Shown: positions 16,836-26,167, counted from the stretch's first letter. The stretch is DNA of 64,000 nt from Nocardia grenadensis NBRC 108939 (GCF_001613445.1 NZ_BDCJ01000017.1:177848-241847); one strand, 5' to 3'. Numbers and translations are program-made. The notes: generated by a model not told the origin, from the letters alone.

Positions 16836-17456
16836 TCAGCCCGGCCCGTCCCGCCCCGGCCGGGCTTCCAATGCCTCGTGCAATGTGACCGCCCACTGGT
16901 GGACGATCTGTTTGCGGCGGGCCGAATCGTCGGTGAGAACATCGGCCAGACCGAGTCCGCGCGCCAGATCGAGGGTGGCTTGGACGAGGTGGTGTGCGAC
17001 CGGGTCGGAGTCGTCGACCCCCAGCGCCCGGACGGCGCGACGGTGGGCGCCGCGGCCGAAGCGGGCTTCCAGCGGGACGATACGTTCGCGGAGCGCCGGG
17101 TCGGCGGCGGCGTGGGTCCAGACCTGGAGGGCGGCTTTGAACAGCGTGCTGGTGTAGGACTCGACCAGCCCGGCCACCACGGCTTCGGTGCGGGCCAGGC
17201 CGGGTTCGGTGACCACCGCGGATACCGCCTGGTCGGTGCGGGTGTCGAACATGTAGGTGAGGGCGGCGGTGATGAGGTCTTCGCGGGTCGGGAAATGGTG
17301 CTGGGCCGCACCTCGGGACACCCCGGCCCGTTCGGCGACCACCGCCACCGTCGCCGCTGCCCAGCCCTTCTCGGCCAGGCAGTCGATGGTCGCCTCGAGG
17401 AGCCGCTGCCGGGTGGCCCGGCTGCGGTCCTGTTTGGGTTCGTGGGGTGTCGCCAT
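16836..17456 (-). CDS. TetR-family regulator of acyl-CoA operon
   Basis: 206 residues. N-terminal TetR domain (TRQRLLEATIDCLAEKGWAA, then VVAERAGVSRGAAQHHFPTREDL, residues ~15-62) and a full helical ligand-binding domain. It is the last gene of the seven-gene leftward operon, 6 bp after the enoyl-CoA hydratase. A perfect 16-bp palindrome precedes the first gene (26090-26105). The simplest model is acyl-CoA-responsive autorepression of the whole operon, analogous to AtuR in Pseudomonas (TetR type). The pairing is inference. Confidence 0.88.
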   Translation of the reverse strand: MATPHEPKQDRSRATRQRLLEATIDCLAEKGWAAATVAVVAERAGVSRGAAQHHFPTREDLITAALTYMFDTRTDQAVSAVVTEPGLARTEAVVAGLVESYTSTLFKAALQVWTHAAADPALRERIVPLEARFGRGAHRRAVRALGVDDSDPVAHHLVQATLDLARGLGLADVLTDDSARRKQIVHQWAVTLHEALEARPGRDGPG

Positions 17457-17462
17457 AGCGGC

Positions 17463-18269
17463 CTATTCTGCCGAGGGCGTTTCGAGGGCCGGGACGGCCC
17501 AGCGGGGCGGGCGGCGTTGCAGGAACGCGGTCATGCCCTCGATCACTTCCTCGGTGCCGAAGAAACTGCCCGAGCGGGCCGCCAATTCGTCGGCGGACTG
17601 ATCGAATCCGGCCAGGATCGGCGCGGTGGTGAGACGTTTGCTCTCCGCGAGGCCCTGGGGGGAGGCTTTGCGCAGTTCGTCCAGTAGTTCGGCGGTCCGG
17701 GCGGCCGGATCGTTCGTCGCCAGGGTGATCAGGCCGATCCGCTCGGCGGTATCGGCGTCGAACTTCTCACCGGTCAGGAAATACCGGTCCGCGGCACGGG
17801 GGGTCAGCCTCGGCAGCAGGGTTAGCGAGATGACGAAGGGGGCCAGACCGAGCCGCGCCTCGGTGAGCGCGAAACTGCTGGACAGCCCGGCGACGACGAT
17901 ATCGCAGGCCGCGAGTAGACCCATACCGCCGGCCCGCACATTGCCGTCCACCCGGGCGATCACGGGTTTCGGGAGTTCCAGGATTGTGCGCAGCAGCCGC
18001 ACCATCCATTGCGTACGGATATCGGAGGCGGCGGCAGGGTCGGCGTCCACCGCTTCCTTCAGATCCGCTCCCGCGCAGAAGGTATTGCCGGTATGGGTGA
18101 GGACCACGGCGCGCACCTGCGGGTCGGCGGCGGCGCGTTCCAGGCCCGCCAGTAGTTCGGTAACCAGGCGCGAGGAGATGGCGTTGCGGTTGTGCGGGGA
18201 GTCGAGGGTGAGGGTGGCGAACCCGTCCTCGACGGTGTAGTCGACGACCCGGGTCTCGGTTCCGGTCAC
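17463..18269 (-). CDS. Enoyl-CoA hydratase/isomerase-family protein
   Basis: 268 residues, crotonase fold. CoA-binding NTFCAGADLKEA is near residue 65 and the oxyanion-hole NVRAGGMGLLAACDI near 110. In place of the two typical catalytic glutamates the region reads SSSFALTEARLGLAP, with Glu near residue 138. In the Atu pathway the equivalent enzyme hydrates isohexenylglutaconyl-CoA, in leucine catabolism methylglutaconyl-CoA. Which applies here is not decidable by eye. Gap of 52 bp to the upstream dehydrogenase gene. Confidence 0.88.
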   Translation of the reverse strand: MTGTETRVVDYTVEDGFATLTLDSPHNRNAISSRLVTELLAGLERAAADPQVRAVVLTHTGNTFCAGADLKEAVDADPAAASDIRTQWMVRLLRTILELPKPVIARVDGNVRAGGMGLLAACDIVVAGLSSSFALTEARLGLAPFVISLTLLPRLTPRAADRYFLTGEKFDADTAERIGLITLATNDPAARTAELLDELRKASPQGLAESKRLTTAPILAGFDQSADELAARSGSFFGTEEVIEGMTAFLQRRPPRWAVPALETPSAE

Positions 18270-18321
18270 GGTGGCCCTGCCTTTCTGGGTGGGCCGGGGA
18301 CGACGCCCGGACCACCGGTGG

Positions 18322-19482
18322 TCAGTAGGACTTCGGCAGGCCCAGCGAATGCTGCGCGACGAAGTTGAGGATCATTTCCCGGCTCACCGGCGCCACCCGC
18401 GCGATCCGGGCCGCGCCGAGCATTGCGGCCAGGCCGTATTCCGAGGTGAGACCGGAACCGCCGTGAGTCTGGATAGCCTGGTCGAGCGCCTTGATACTGG
18501 CCTCGGCGGCCGCGTATTTGGCCATATTGGCGGCCTCGGCGGCGCCCATCTCGTCACCGGCGTCGTAGAGGGTGGCGGCCTTGAGCATCATCAGCCGGGC
18601 CAGTTCCAGTTCGATCTTCACTTGCGCCAGCGGATGCGCGATGCCCTGGTGCGCGCCGATCGGGGTCTTCCAGACGGCGCGCTCGCGCGCGTATTCGACC
18701 GCGCGGTCGAGGGCGTAGCGGCCGACGCCGACCGCCATGGCGGCGCCCATGATCCGCTCCGGGTTCAGGCCCGCGAACAGCTGCATGAGGGCGGCGTCCT
18801 CTTTACCTACCAGGGCAGTGGACGGCAGCCGGACATCGTCGAGGAACAGCGTGAACTGGTGGTCCGGCTCGATGATGTCCATCTCCTGCGGGGTCTTCTC
18901 GAACCCGGGCGCGTCGGTGGGGACGATGAACAGGGCGGGCTTGAGCTTGCCGGTCTTGTGGTCCTCGGTGCGCGCGACGATCAGCACCGCCTCGGCCTGG
19001 TCGACACCGGAGATGAAGATCTTACGGCCGGTGAGCAGCCAGTCGTCGCCGTCGCGGCGGGCGGTGGTGGTGATCTGGTGCGAATTGGAACCGGCGTCGG
19101 GTTCGGTGATACCGAAGACCATCTTGGCCGAACCGTCGGAGAGCTTGGGCAGCCATTCGGACTTCTGCTCGTCGGTCCCGTACTTGGTGATGATGGTGCC
19201 GCAGATGGCAGGCGAGACCACCATGAGCAGCAGGCCGGCGCCCTGCGCGGACAGCTCCTCCATCACCAGCGCCAGTTCGTACATCCCGGCGCCGCCGCCC
19301 CCGTACTCCTCCGGCAGGTTCACGCCGAGGAAACCCAGCTTCCCGGCCTCGGACCACAGTTCGTCCAGCGGTTCGTTCTTCCGCGCCCGGGGCAGCACGT
19401 AATCGCGGTAGTTGTACTTGGCGGCCAGCGCGGCCACGGCGGCGCGCAGTTCTTTGCGTTCGTCGGATTCGATGAAGCTCAT
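18322..19482 (-). CDS. Acyl-CoA dehydrogenase
   Basis: 386 residues with the three ACAD domains. FAD/substrate motifs include VFGITEPDAGSNSH near 120 and IFISGVDQAE near 155. The usual catalytic Glu near the end (IYEGT motif) is missing; the region reads RVAPVSREM. An Arg preceded by Glu at NPERIMGA (near 240) matches the position used by isovaleryl-CoA and long-chain dehydrogenases. This suggests a branched or bulky substrate. It starts 3 bp after the carboxylase alpha stop. Confidence 0.9.
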   Translation of the reverse strand: MSFIESDERKELRAAVAALAAKYNYRDYVLPRARKNEPLDELWSEAGKLGFLGVNLPEEYGGGGAGMYELALVMEELSAQGAGLLLMVVSPAICGTIITKYGTDEQKSEWLPKLSDGSAKMVFGITEPDAGSNSHQITTTARRDGDDWLLTGRKIFISGVDQAEAVLIVARTEDHKTGKLKPALFIVPTDAPGFEKTPQEMDIIEPDHQFTLFLDDVRLPSTALVGKEDAALMQLFAGLNPERIMGAAMAVGVGRYALDRAVEYARERAVWKTPIGAHQGIAHPLAQVKIELELARLMMLKAATLYDAGDEMGAAEAANMAKYAAAEASIKALDQAIQTHGGSGLTSEYGLAAMLGAARIARVAPVSREMILNFVAQHSLGLPKSY

Positions 19483-19485
19483 TGC

Positions 19486-21522
19486 CTACTCCTGGTCTTC
19501 GGTGGCGGGATCCACCACGGCGAGAACGGCACCCACGTCGACCTGTTGGCCGACTTCGACATTCACGGCACTGAGCACACCGGCGGCGGGCGCGGCAATG
19601 GTGTGCTCCATTTTCATGGCCTCCAGCCACAGGATCGGCTGGCCGGCGGTCACCGCACTGCCGACCTCGGCGCCCAGCCGGATCACGCTGCCCGGCATGG
19701 GCGCCAGCAGCGACCCGGTGGCCACCTGGTCGGCGGGGTCGGTGAACCGCGGCAGGCGGCGCGCCGACACCGGACCGAGCGCGGAATCCACGCAGACCAG
19801 ATCGTCGTAGCGGGCGACGGCGAACTGCCGCCGGACCGGGCTGTGCGCGCCGGGTACCGCCAGTACGACCTGATCGGGCGTGGCGGAGATCAATTCCAGA
19901 CCCTCGTGCCCGGCGACCTCCACCCCGCCCCGGGTGAACCGGTAGTCGATATCGTGCGTACCGGTGGCGCGGCTCTCGTAGGACTTACGTTGCGCCTGCG
20001 ACGGCAGATTGCGCCAGCCGCTCGGCGCACCCGCGACCACACCGGCCCGTGCCCGGTTGGCGGCCGCTTCGGCGAACGCGGCCGCGACGATCGACAGTTC
20101 CTCGTCGTCCGCACCGGCCAGGGGTGTGGCCAAGGCGTCCAGGCCGTGCGTGGCGAAGAACGCGGTATCGGTATCACCGGCCAGGAAGGCGGGATGGCGC
20201 AGGACCCGGACGAGCAGGTCGCGGTTGGTGACCAGTCCGTGGATCCGGGCCCGGTGCAGGGCGCCGGCCAGCAGCCGGGCCGCCTCCGCCCGGGTGCGGC
20301 CGTAGGAGATGACCTTGGCGAGCATGGGGTCGTAGTGCACCCCGACCACCGAACCGTCGACCACGCCGGAATCCAGCCGGACCCCGGGGCGGCCGAGGAG
20401 GTCGAATTCCGCCGCGACCTGCGGGATCTCGATGCGGTGCACGGTTCCGCTCTGCGGCTGCCAGTCCTGCGCGGGATCCTCGGCGTAGAGCCGGACCTCG
20501 ATCGAATGACCGTGCGGGGCAGGAGGTTCCGGGGCCAGCGAAGCACCCTGGGCCACCTCCAGCTGCAATTGGACCAGGTCGAGCCCGGTGGTGCATTCGG
20601 TGACCGGGTGCTCCACCTGGAGGCGGGTGTTCATCTCCAGGAAGAAGAACTCACCGGACTCGTCGGCCAGGAATTCGACCGTACCTGCACCGGTGTAGCC
20701 GATGGCGGCGGCGGCTTGGCGGGCCGCCTCGAACAGCCGGTCCCGCATACCCGGTCCCGAATCCGGTACCCGACCGGCATCGATACGTTCCACCAGCGGA
20801 GACGGCGCCTCTTCGACGACCTTCTGGTGCCGGCGCTGGATCGAGCACTCGCGTTCGCCGACAGCCCAGATGGTGCCGTGCGTATCCGCCAGCACCTGGA
20901 CCTCGATATGACGGCCGGTCTCCAGATAGCGCTCACAGAAGACAGTGGGGTCGCCGAACGCCGATTCGGCCTCCCGGCGAGCGCCTTCCAATTGCCCGGG
21001 GAGTTCGGCCAGGTCACGCACCACTCGCATACCGCGGCCGCCGCCCCCGGCGGAAGCCTTGATGAGCACCGGGAGCTGGGCCGCGGTGACCTCCGCCGGA
21101 TCGAGTTCGGCCAGCACCGGCACCCCGGCGGCATCCATCATCTTCTTGGACGCGACCTTGGACCCCATCTCCTCGATGGCGGCGGCGGGCGGCCCGATCC
21201 AGACCAGTCCGGCCGCTTCCACCGCGCGCGCGAATTCCGCGTTCTCGGAGAGGAACCCGTAGCCGGGGTGGACGGCGTCGGCGCCGGTGGCCTGGGCGGC
21301 CGCGATGATGAGATCGGCGCGCAGGTAGGTCTGCGCGGGCGTGTTCCCGGGCAGCCGGACCGCGGCGTCGGCCTCGGCGATATGCGGAGATCCGGCGTCG
21401 GCGTCGGAATAGACCGCCACCGTGCCCACGCCCATCCGGCGGCAGGAGGCGAAGATCCGGCGGGCGATCTCACCGCGATTGGCGACCAGGACGCTGGTGA
21501 TCAGCTGCTGCGAATTCGACAC
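19486..21522 (-). CDS. Acyl-CoA carboxylase biotin-carrying alpha subunit
   Basis: 678 residues. Domain order: biotin carboxylase (SVLVANRGEIARRIF at ~7-21; ATP-grasp region KASAGGGGRGMR near 160; EMNTRLQVEHPVTE near 283), a linker domain, and a C-terminal biotinyl domain with LWLEAMKMEHTI (Lys near 645). It partners the beta subunit encoded immediately upstream. GTG at 21522 is preferred because GAGG lies about 8 nt upstream; a GTG at 21534 would overlap the beta stop but lacks such a site. Size and order fit methylcrotonyl- or geranyl-CoA carboxylase alpha. Confidence 0.92.
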   Translation of the reverse strand: MSNSQQLITSVLVANRGEIARRIFASCRRMGVGTVAVYSDADAGSPHIAEADAAVRLPGNTPAQTYLRADLIIAAAQATGADAVHPGYGFLSENAEFARAVEAAGLVWIGPPAAAIEEMGSKVASKKMMDAAGVPVLAELDPAEVTAAQLPVLIKASAGGGGRGMRVVRDLAELPGQLEGARREAESAFGDPTVFCERYLETGRHIEVQVLADTHGTIWAVGERECSIQRRHQKVVEEAPSPLVERIDAGRVPDSGPGMRDRLFEAARQAAAAIGYTGAGTVEFLADESGEFFFLEMNTRLQVEHPVTECTTGLDLVQLQLEVAQGASLAPEPPAPHGHSIEVRLYAEDPAQDWQPQSGTVHRIEIPQVAAEFDLLGRPGVRLDSGVVDGSVVGVHYDPMLAKVISYGRTRAEAARLLAGALHRARIHGLVTNRDLLVRVLRHPAFLAGDTDTAFFATHGLDALATPLAGADDEELSIVAAAFAEAAANRARAGVVAGAPSGWRNLPSQAQRKSYESRATGTHDIDYRFTRGGVEVAGHEGLELISATPDQVVLAVPGAHSPVRRQFAVARYDDLVCVDSALGPVSARRLPRFTDPADQVATGSLLAPMPGSVIRLGAEVGSAVTAGQPILWLEAMKMEHTIAAPAAGVLSAVNVEVGQQVDVGAVLAVVDPATEDQE

Positions 21523-21530
21523 GACCGGCC

Positions 21531-23129
21531 TCACATTCGGAAGACGCCGAAGGATTCGGCGCCCTGGACAGGGGCAGTGTGGATGGCCGAGAGGGCCATA
21601 CCCAGCACTGTGCGGGTATCGCGCGGGTCGATGACCCCGTCGTCGTAGAGCCGCCCGGACATGAACATGGCCAGCGATTCGGCCTCGATCTGCGCCTCCA
21701 CCATGGCACGCATCCCGGCGTCGGCCTCCTCGTCGAACGCCTGCCCGCGGGCCTCGGCGGCGGCCCGGCCGACGATGGAGATCACCCCGGCCAGTTGCGC
21801 CCCGCCCATGACCGCGGATTTGGCACTGGGCCAGGCGAAGACGAACCGGGGGTCGTAGGCGCGGCCGCACATACCGTAGTGACCGGCGCCGTAGGAGGCA
21901 CCCATGAGCACGGAGATGTGCGGGACCTTGGAATTGGAGACCGCGTTGATCATCTGGGCACCGTGTTTGATGATGCCCTTCTGCTCGTATTCCTTCCCGA
22001 CCATGTAGCCGGTGGTGTTGTGCAGGAACAGCAGCGGGGTGTTGGTCTTGTTGGCCAGCTGAATGAACTGGGTGGCCTTCTGCGATTCCTCGGAGAACAG
22101 CACTCCGCGGGCATTGGCGAGGATACCGAGCGGATACCCGTGCAGTTCGGCCCAGCCGGTGACCAGGCTGGAGCCGTAGCGCGGCTTGAACTCGTCGAAA
22201 TCGGAGCCGTCGACGATCCGGGCGATCACCTCGCGCGGATCGAACGGGATCTTCAGGTCGGGCGGGACGATCCCCAATAGTTCGTCCGGGTCGTACCGCG
22301 GTTCGAGCACCGAGGTGCGCGCCGCCGGTCCCTGTTTCTTCCAGTTCAGCCGTTTGACAATGCGCCGGCCGATGCGGATGGCGTCCTGTTCGTCGAGCGC
22401 GTAGTAGTCGGCCAGGCCCGAGACCCGGGCGTGCATATCGGCGCCGCCCAGGGATTCGTCGTCGGATTCCTCACCGGTGGCCATCTTCACCAGCGGCGGG
22501 CCGCCCAGGAACACTTTGGAGCGTTCCTTGATCATGACCACGTGATCGGACATGCCCGGGATGTAGGCGCCGCCCGCGGTGGAGTTGCCGAAGACCAGGG
22601 CGATGGTGGGGATACCGGCCGCCGACGCCTGGGTGAGGTCACGGAACATCCGCCCCCCGGGGACGAAGACCTCTTTCTGCGTGGGCAGATCGGCGCCGCC
22701 GGATTCCACCAGCGAGATCACCGGGAGTCTGTTCTCCCGGATGATGTCGTTGACCCGCAATGTCTTGCGCAGCGTCCAGGGGTTGGAGGTGCCGCCGCGC
22801 ACGGTGGGATCGGGGGCGACGATCATGCATTCCACGCCCTCCACCACGCCGATACCGGCGACGGTGCTGGCACCCACCTGGAATTCACTGCCCCAGGCCG
22901 CGAGTGGGCACAGTTCGAGAAACGGCGAGTCCTCGTCGATGAGCAGTTCGATACGTTCGCGGGCGGTCAGTTTCCCGCGTTTGCGGTGGCGGGCGAGTTT
23001 CTCGGGGCCGCCGCCGGCGATGACCTTCTCGAATTCCGCCTCGACCTCGGCGAGTTTGGCGGTCATGGCCGCGGCCGCCGCGGTGTAGTCGGCACTCGTG
23101 GTGTCGAGGGTGCTGCGCAGTGTCGTCAT
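21531..23129 (-). CDS. Acyl-CoA carboxylase carboxyltransferase beta subunit
   Basis: 532 residues, crotonase-like carboxyltransferase. Motifs seen: SGGADLPTQ near 145, GNSTAGGAYIPGMSDHVVM near 190, FLGGPPLVKMATGEE near 215, ASYGAGHYGMCGRAYDPRF near 415 and AVMGGAQLAGV near 445. These are typical of the methylcrotonyl/geranyl-CoA carboxylase beta group rather than propionyl-CoA carboxylase. ATG at 23129 overlaps the stop of the upstream dehydrogenase by 4 bp. It forms the holoenzyme with the downstream alpha subunit. Substrate choice needs structural comparison. Confidence 0.92.
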   Translation of the reverse strand: MTTLRSTLDTTSADYTAAAAAMTAKLAEVEAEFEKVIAGGGPEKLARHRKRGKLTARERIELLIDEDSPFLELCPLAAWGSEFQVGASTVAGIGVVEGVECMIVAPDPTVRGGTSNPWTLRKTLRVNDIIRENRLPVISLVESGGADLPTQKEVFVPGGRMFRDLTQASAAGIPTIALVFGNSTAGGAYIPGMSDHVVMIKERSKVFLGGPPLVKMATGEESDDESLGGADMHARVSGLADYYALDEQDAIRIGRRIVKRLNWKKQGPAARTSVLEPRYDPDELLGIVPPDLKIPFDPREVIARIVDGSDFDEFKPRYGSSLVTGWAELHGYPLGILANARGVLFSEESQKATQFIQLANKTNTPLLFLHNTTGYMVGKEYEQKGIIKHGAQMINAVSNSKVPHISVLMGASYGAGHYGMCGRAYDPRFVFAWPSAKSAVMGGAQLAGVISIVGRAAAEARGQAFDEEADAGMRAMVEAQIEAESLAMFMSGRLYDDGVIDPRDTRTVLGMALSAIHTAPVQGAESFGVFRM

Positions 23130-24277
23130 GCCTGGTATCCCAATCTTTTCGCGGCCAGGCCGGTGAGGATTTCGGTGGTTCCGCCGCCGATACCCAGGAT
23201 GCGCATATCGCGGTACTGGCGTTCCACCTCGGATTCGCGCATATAGCCGAGCCCGCCGAACAGTTGCACGGCCTGATTCGCCACCCATTCACCGGATTCG
23301 ACCGCGGTGTTCTTGGCGAAGCAGACCTCGGCGATCAGATCGGTCTCCCCGGCCGCGGCGCGGGCGGCCACGTCCCGGGTGTAGACGCGGGCGATATCGA
23401 CCCGGCGGGCCATCTCGGTGACGGTGTTCTGCACGGCCTGCCTGCTGATCAGCGGGCGGCCGAAGGTCTCCCGGTTACGCACCCAGTCCAGGGTGAGGTC
23501 CAGGCAGCGTTGCGCGCTCGAATACGCCTGCACGGCGAGCCCGACCCGCTCGCTGACGAATGCCGCGGCGATCTGCAGGAAACCGGAATTCTCCGGCCCT
23601 ACCAGGTTCGACACCGGCACCCGGACATCCTGGTAGAACAGCTCCGCGGTATCGGAAGCGCGCCAGCCCATCTTGTCCAGTTTGCGGCCCACCGTGAAAC
23701 CGGGGGTGTTCTTTTCGACCACCAGCAGCGAAACCCCCGACGCGCCCGGACCGCCGGTACGGACGGCGGTCACCACGAAATCGGCGCGGCAGCCGGAGGT
23801 GATGTAGGTCTTGGCGCCGTTGACGATGTAGTGGTCGCCGTCGCGGCGGGCCGAGGTGGTCAGATGTCCCACATCGGAGCCGCCACCGGGTTCGGTGATC
23901 GCCAGCGAACCGATCTTGTCACCGGACAGTGTCGGCCGCACCCAGCGGTCGAGCTGGGCGGGATCGCCCGCGGCGATGAGGTGCGGTAACGCGATACCGC
24001 AGGTGAACAGGGAGGCGAATACGCCACCGGAGACTCCGGCGTAATGCAGTTCCTCGCAGACGACGGCGCCGTCGATACCGCTTCCGCCCGACCCGCCCGC
24101 GGATTCCGGGAACTGGATGCCGAGCAGGCCGAGCTCCCCGGCCTTCTTGTGCAGTTCTCGCGGAATCTCCCCGTCGCGTTCCCAGTCGTCCTGATAGGGC
24201 AGGATCTCGCGTTCGGCGAAAGCGCGCACGGTGGCGCGTAGTTCGCGGCGCTCGGCGGTGTTCCACACAGTACTCAC
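23126..24277 (-). CDS. Acyl-CoA dehydrogenase (isovaleryl/citronellyl-type)
   Basis: 383 residues. Motifs: SLAITEPGGGSDVGHL near 125, KTYITSGCRADF near 155, QLFGGLGYMRESEVER near 340. The usual catalytic Glu in the C-terminal motif is replaced (GIGGGTTEI), while AAFVSERVGLA near 237 carries a Glu at the isovaleryl-CoA dehydrogenase position. Start is GTG at 24277, overlapping the AtuA stop by 4 bp. In an Atu-like pathway this enzyme would oxidise citronellyl-CoA, in leucine catabolism isovaleryl-CoA. Confidence 0.9.
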   Translation of the reverse strand: MSTVWNTAERRELRATVRAFAEREILPYQDDWERDGEIPRELHKKAGELGLLGIQFPESAGGSGGSGIDGAVVCEELHYAGVSGGVFASLFTCGIALPHLIAAGDPAQLDRWVRPTLSGDKIGSLAITEPGGGSDVGHLTTSARRDGDHYIVNGAKTYITSGCRADFVVTAVRTGGPGASGVSLLVVEKNTPGFTVGRKLDKMGWRASDTAELFYQDVRVPVSNLVGPENSGFLQIAAAFVSERVGLAVQAYSSAQRCLDLTLDWVRNRETFGRPLISRQAVQNTVTEMARRVDIARVYTRDVAARAAAGETDLIAEVCFAKNTAVESGEWVANQAVQLFGGLGYMRESEVERQYRDMRILGIGGGTTEILTGLAAKRLGYQA

Positions 24278-25989
24278 GGCAGCAGCTCCAACGGTATGTC
24301 GAGATGACGGGACCGCAGCCATTCGCCGAGTCCCTTGGCCTGCGGATCGAATCGGGCCTGGTAGGCCACACCTTCGCCGAGCAGACCGGAGATGAGGAAG
24401 TTGAGCGCCCGCAGGTTCGGCAACACATGCCGGGTGATCTCCAGCGGAGCGGTTTCGGGCAATAGTTCGCGTAGCCGCTCGACGGTGAGGGTGTGCGCCA
24501 GCCAGCGCCACTGGTCCTCGGTGCGCACCCAGACGCCGATATTCGCGTCACCGCCCTTGTCGCCGCTGCGGGCAAGCGCGATCTCGCCCAGCGGTACCCG
24601 TTTCGTGGGGGTGTTCGGAAGCGGGGCGGGGAGTTCGGGTTCGGGGACCTCGGTCAGTTCGCGGGTCGCCGACGCGGCCCCCACCAGGACCTGGCATCCG
24701 GCCGGCCGGTGGGCGGTATGCGGGACCTCGGCGGCGTCGACGAATCCGGGGCGGTAGACGCCGTAGGGCGATCCGTTGCCGGGCGGGGCGGTGAAACTAC
24801 AGCCCGGATAGCTGGCCAGCGCGAGTTCGACGGCGACGCCGGAGAACGCGCGACCCACCTTGTTCGGATCGGGGTCGCGGACCACACAGCGCAGCAGGGC
24901 GCTGGCCTGCTCCTCGGTCTCGGCGTCGGGACGGTCCAGCCGGGCCAGGGTCCAATCCAGTTCGGCCGGGCGTTCCGGCAGCCAGGACTCCAGCTGCCGC
25001 CGTGCCAGCTCCGCTTTCGCTTCGATATCGAGACCGGTGAGGATGAACTCCATCTCATTGCGGAAGCCACCGAGGGTGTTCAGCGAAACCTTCAGCGTCG
25101 GCGGCGGCGGTTCCCCCACGACGCCGCGGATCGACACCCGGTCCGGACCGTCGGCGGCGAGTTGGACCGTATCGAGCCGGGTGGTGACATCGGGACCGGC
25201 GTAGCGCGCGCCCTGGATCTCGTACATGAGCTGGGCCGCGACGGTGTCCACGGTGACCGCGCCGCCGGTGCCCGCGTGTTTGGTGATGATGCTGCTACCG
25301 TCCGCGCGGATCTCCGCGAGCGGGAACCCCGGGCGGCCGAGATCGGGGAGTTCGCGGAAGAACGCGAAGTTGCCGCCGGTGGCCTGGGTGCCGCATTCGA
25401 TCACATGACCGGCCACCACCGCACCGGCCAGCCGATCGTAATCGGTGCGCTGCCAACCGAAATGGGCGGCGGCCGGACCCACCACCACCGACGCGTCGGT
25501 GACCCGGCCGGTGACCACCACATCCGATCCCGCGGCCAGGCATTCGGCGATACCCCAGGCCCCGAGGTAGGCGTTGGCGGTGAGCGGTGCGCCGAGGCCG
25601 AGTTCGGCGGTGCGGCCGGTGAGATCGTCGCCGTCCACATATCCGACCCGGACCTCGAGGCCGAGCCGGTCCGCCAGCTCCCCCACCCGCGCCGCCAGCG
25701 CGGCCGGATTCAGGCCCCCGGCATTGGTCACGATCTGCACATTGCGTTCCAGCGCGAGGCCGAGGCATTCCTCGAGCTGACGCAGGAACGTCTTGGCATA
25801 GCCGAGCCCGGCGTCCTTCATCCGGTCGCGGCCCAGGATCAACATGGTGAGTTCGGCGAGATAGTCACCGGTCAGCACATCGAGTTGCCCGCCCTCGAGC
25901 ATTTCGCGCATCGCGCCGAACCGGTCGCCGTAGAACCCCGAACAGTTGCCGATCCGGATCAGGTCGGGATCGGCCGCCAGATCGCTCAT
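24274..25989 (-). CDS. AtuA-family (DUF1446) protein
   Basis: 571 residues. It opens IRIGNCSGFYGDRFGAMREM, with later NAGGLNPAALAARVGELADRLGL, VVTGRVTDASVVVGPAAAHFGW and GHVIECGTQATGGNF. These features are characteristic of the acyclic terpene utilisation protein AtuA/DUF1446 family. The C-terminal ~100 residues (LARSGDKGGDANIGVWVR) form the small domain often fused to it. Its biochemical function is unsolved, but in Pseudomonas it is encoded with geranyl-CoA carboxylase. First gene of the operon, GTGA overlap with the next gene, 100 bp downstream of a palindromic operator. Confidence 0.9.
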   Translation of the reverse strand: MSDLAADPDLIRIGNCSGFYGDRFGAMREMLEGGQLDVLTGDYLAELTMLILGRDRMKDAGLGYAKTFLRQLEECLGLALERNVQIVTNAGGLNPAALAARVGELADRLGLEVRVGYVDGDDLTGRTAELGLGAPLTANAYLGAWGIAECLAAGSDVVVTGRVTDASVVVGPAAAHFGWQRTDYDRLAGAVVAGHVIECGTQATGGNFAFFRELPDLGRPGFPLAEIRADGSSIITKHAGTGGAVTVDTVAAQLMYEIQGARYAGPDVTTRLDTVQLAADGPDRVSIRGVVGEPPPPTLKVSLNTLGGFRNEMEFILTGLDIEAKAELARRQLESWLPERPAELDWTLARLDRPDAETEEQASALLRCVVRDPDPNKVGRAFSGVAVELALASYPGCSFTAPPGNGSPYGVYRPGFVDAAEVPHTAHRPAGCQVLVGAASATRELTEVPEPELPAPLPNTPTKRVPLGEIALARSGDKGGDANIGVWVRTEDQWRWLAHTLTVERLRELLPETAPLEITRHVLPNLRALNFLISGLLGEGVAYQARFDPQAKGLGEWLRSRHLDIPLELLP

Positions 25990-26089
25990 CAGCGGTTTCG
26001 CCTCCTACCGCGGCACCGGGCGGGGTCGCTGCTATGCGCCCGTGGCTGTCCGCGTACCGACCCAGCATCACAGGCGGCCGGTAAAAAAT

Positions 26090-26105
26090 CAAGCACGCGT
26101 GCTTG
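26090..26105. promoter_or_regulatory. Perfect 16-bp palindromic operator
   Basis: CAAGCACG followed directly by CGTGCTTG is a perfect palindrome in an AT-rich flank (AAAAAAT on one side, TTAAT on the other). It lies about 100 bp upstream of the AtuA start and about 60 bp upstream of the small rightward ORF at 26168. Size and symmetry are typical for TetR-family repressors of acyl-CoA operons. The likely binder is the TetR encoded last in the operon. Confidence 0.75.
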
Positions 26106-26167
26106 TTAATCTCGGGACGCCGGGGCCCAGCTCGAGGCAGGGCCGAGACCAGGCACAATAGGGCTCT

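Noticed and set aside
18271..21648. Very long rightward open frame (over 1100 codons)
   Set aside because: It lies antisense to the acyl-CoA dehydrogenase and carboxylase alpha genes; its Gly/Arg/His-rich content mirrors their codons and contains no domain.
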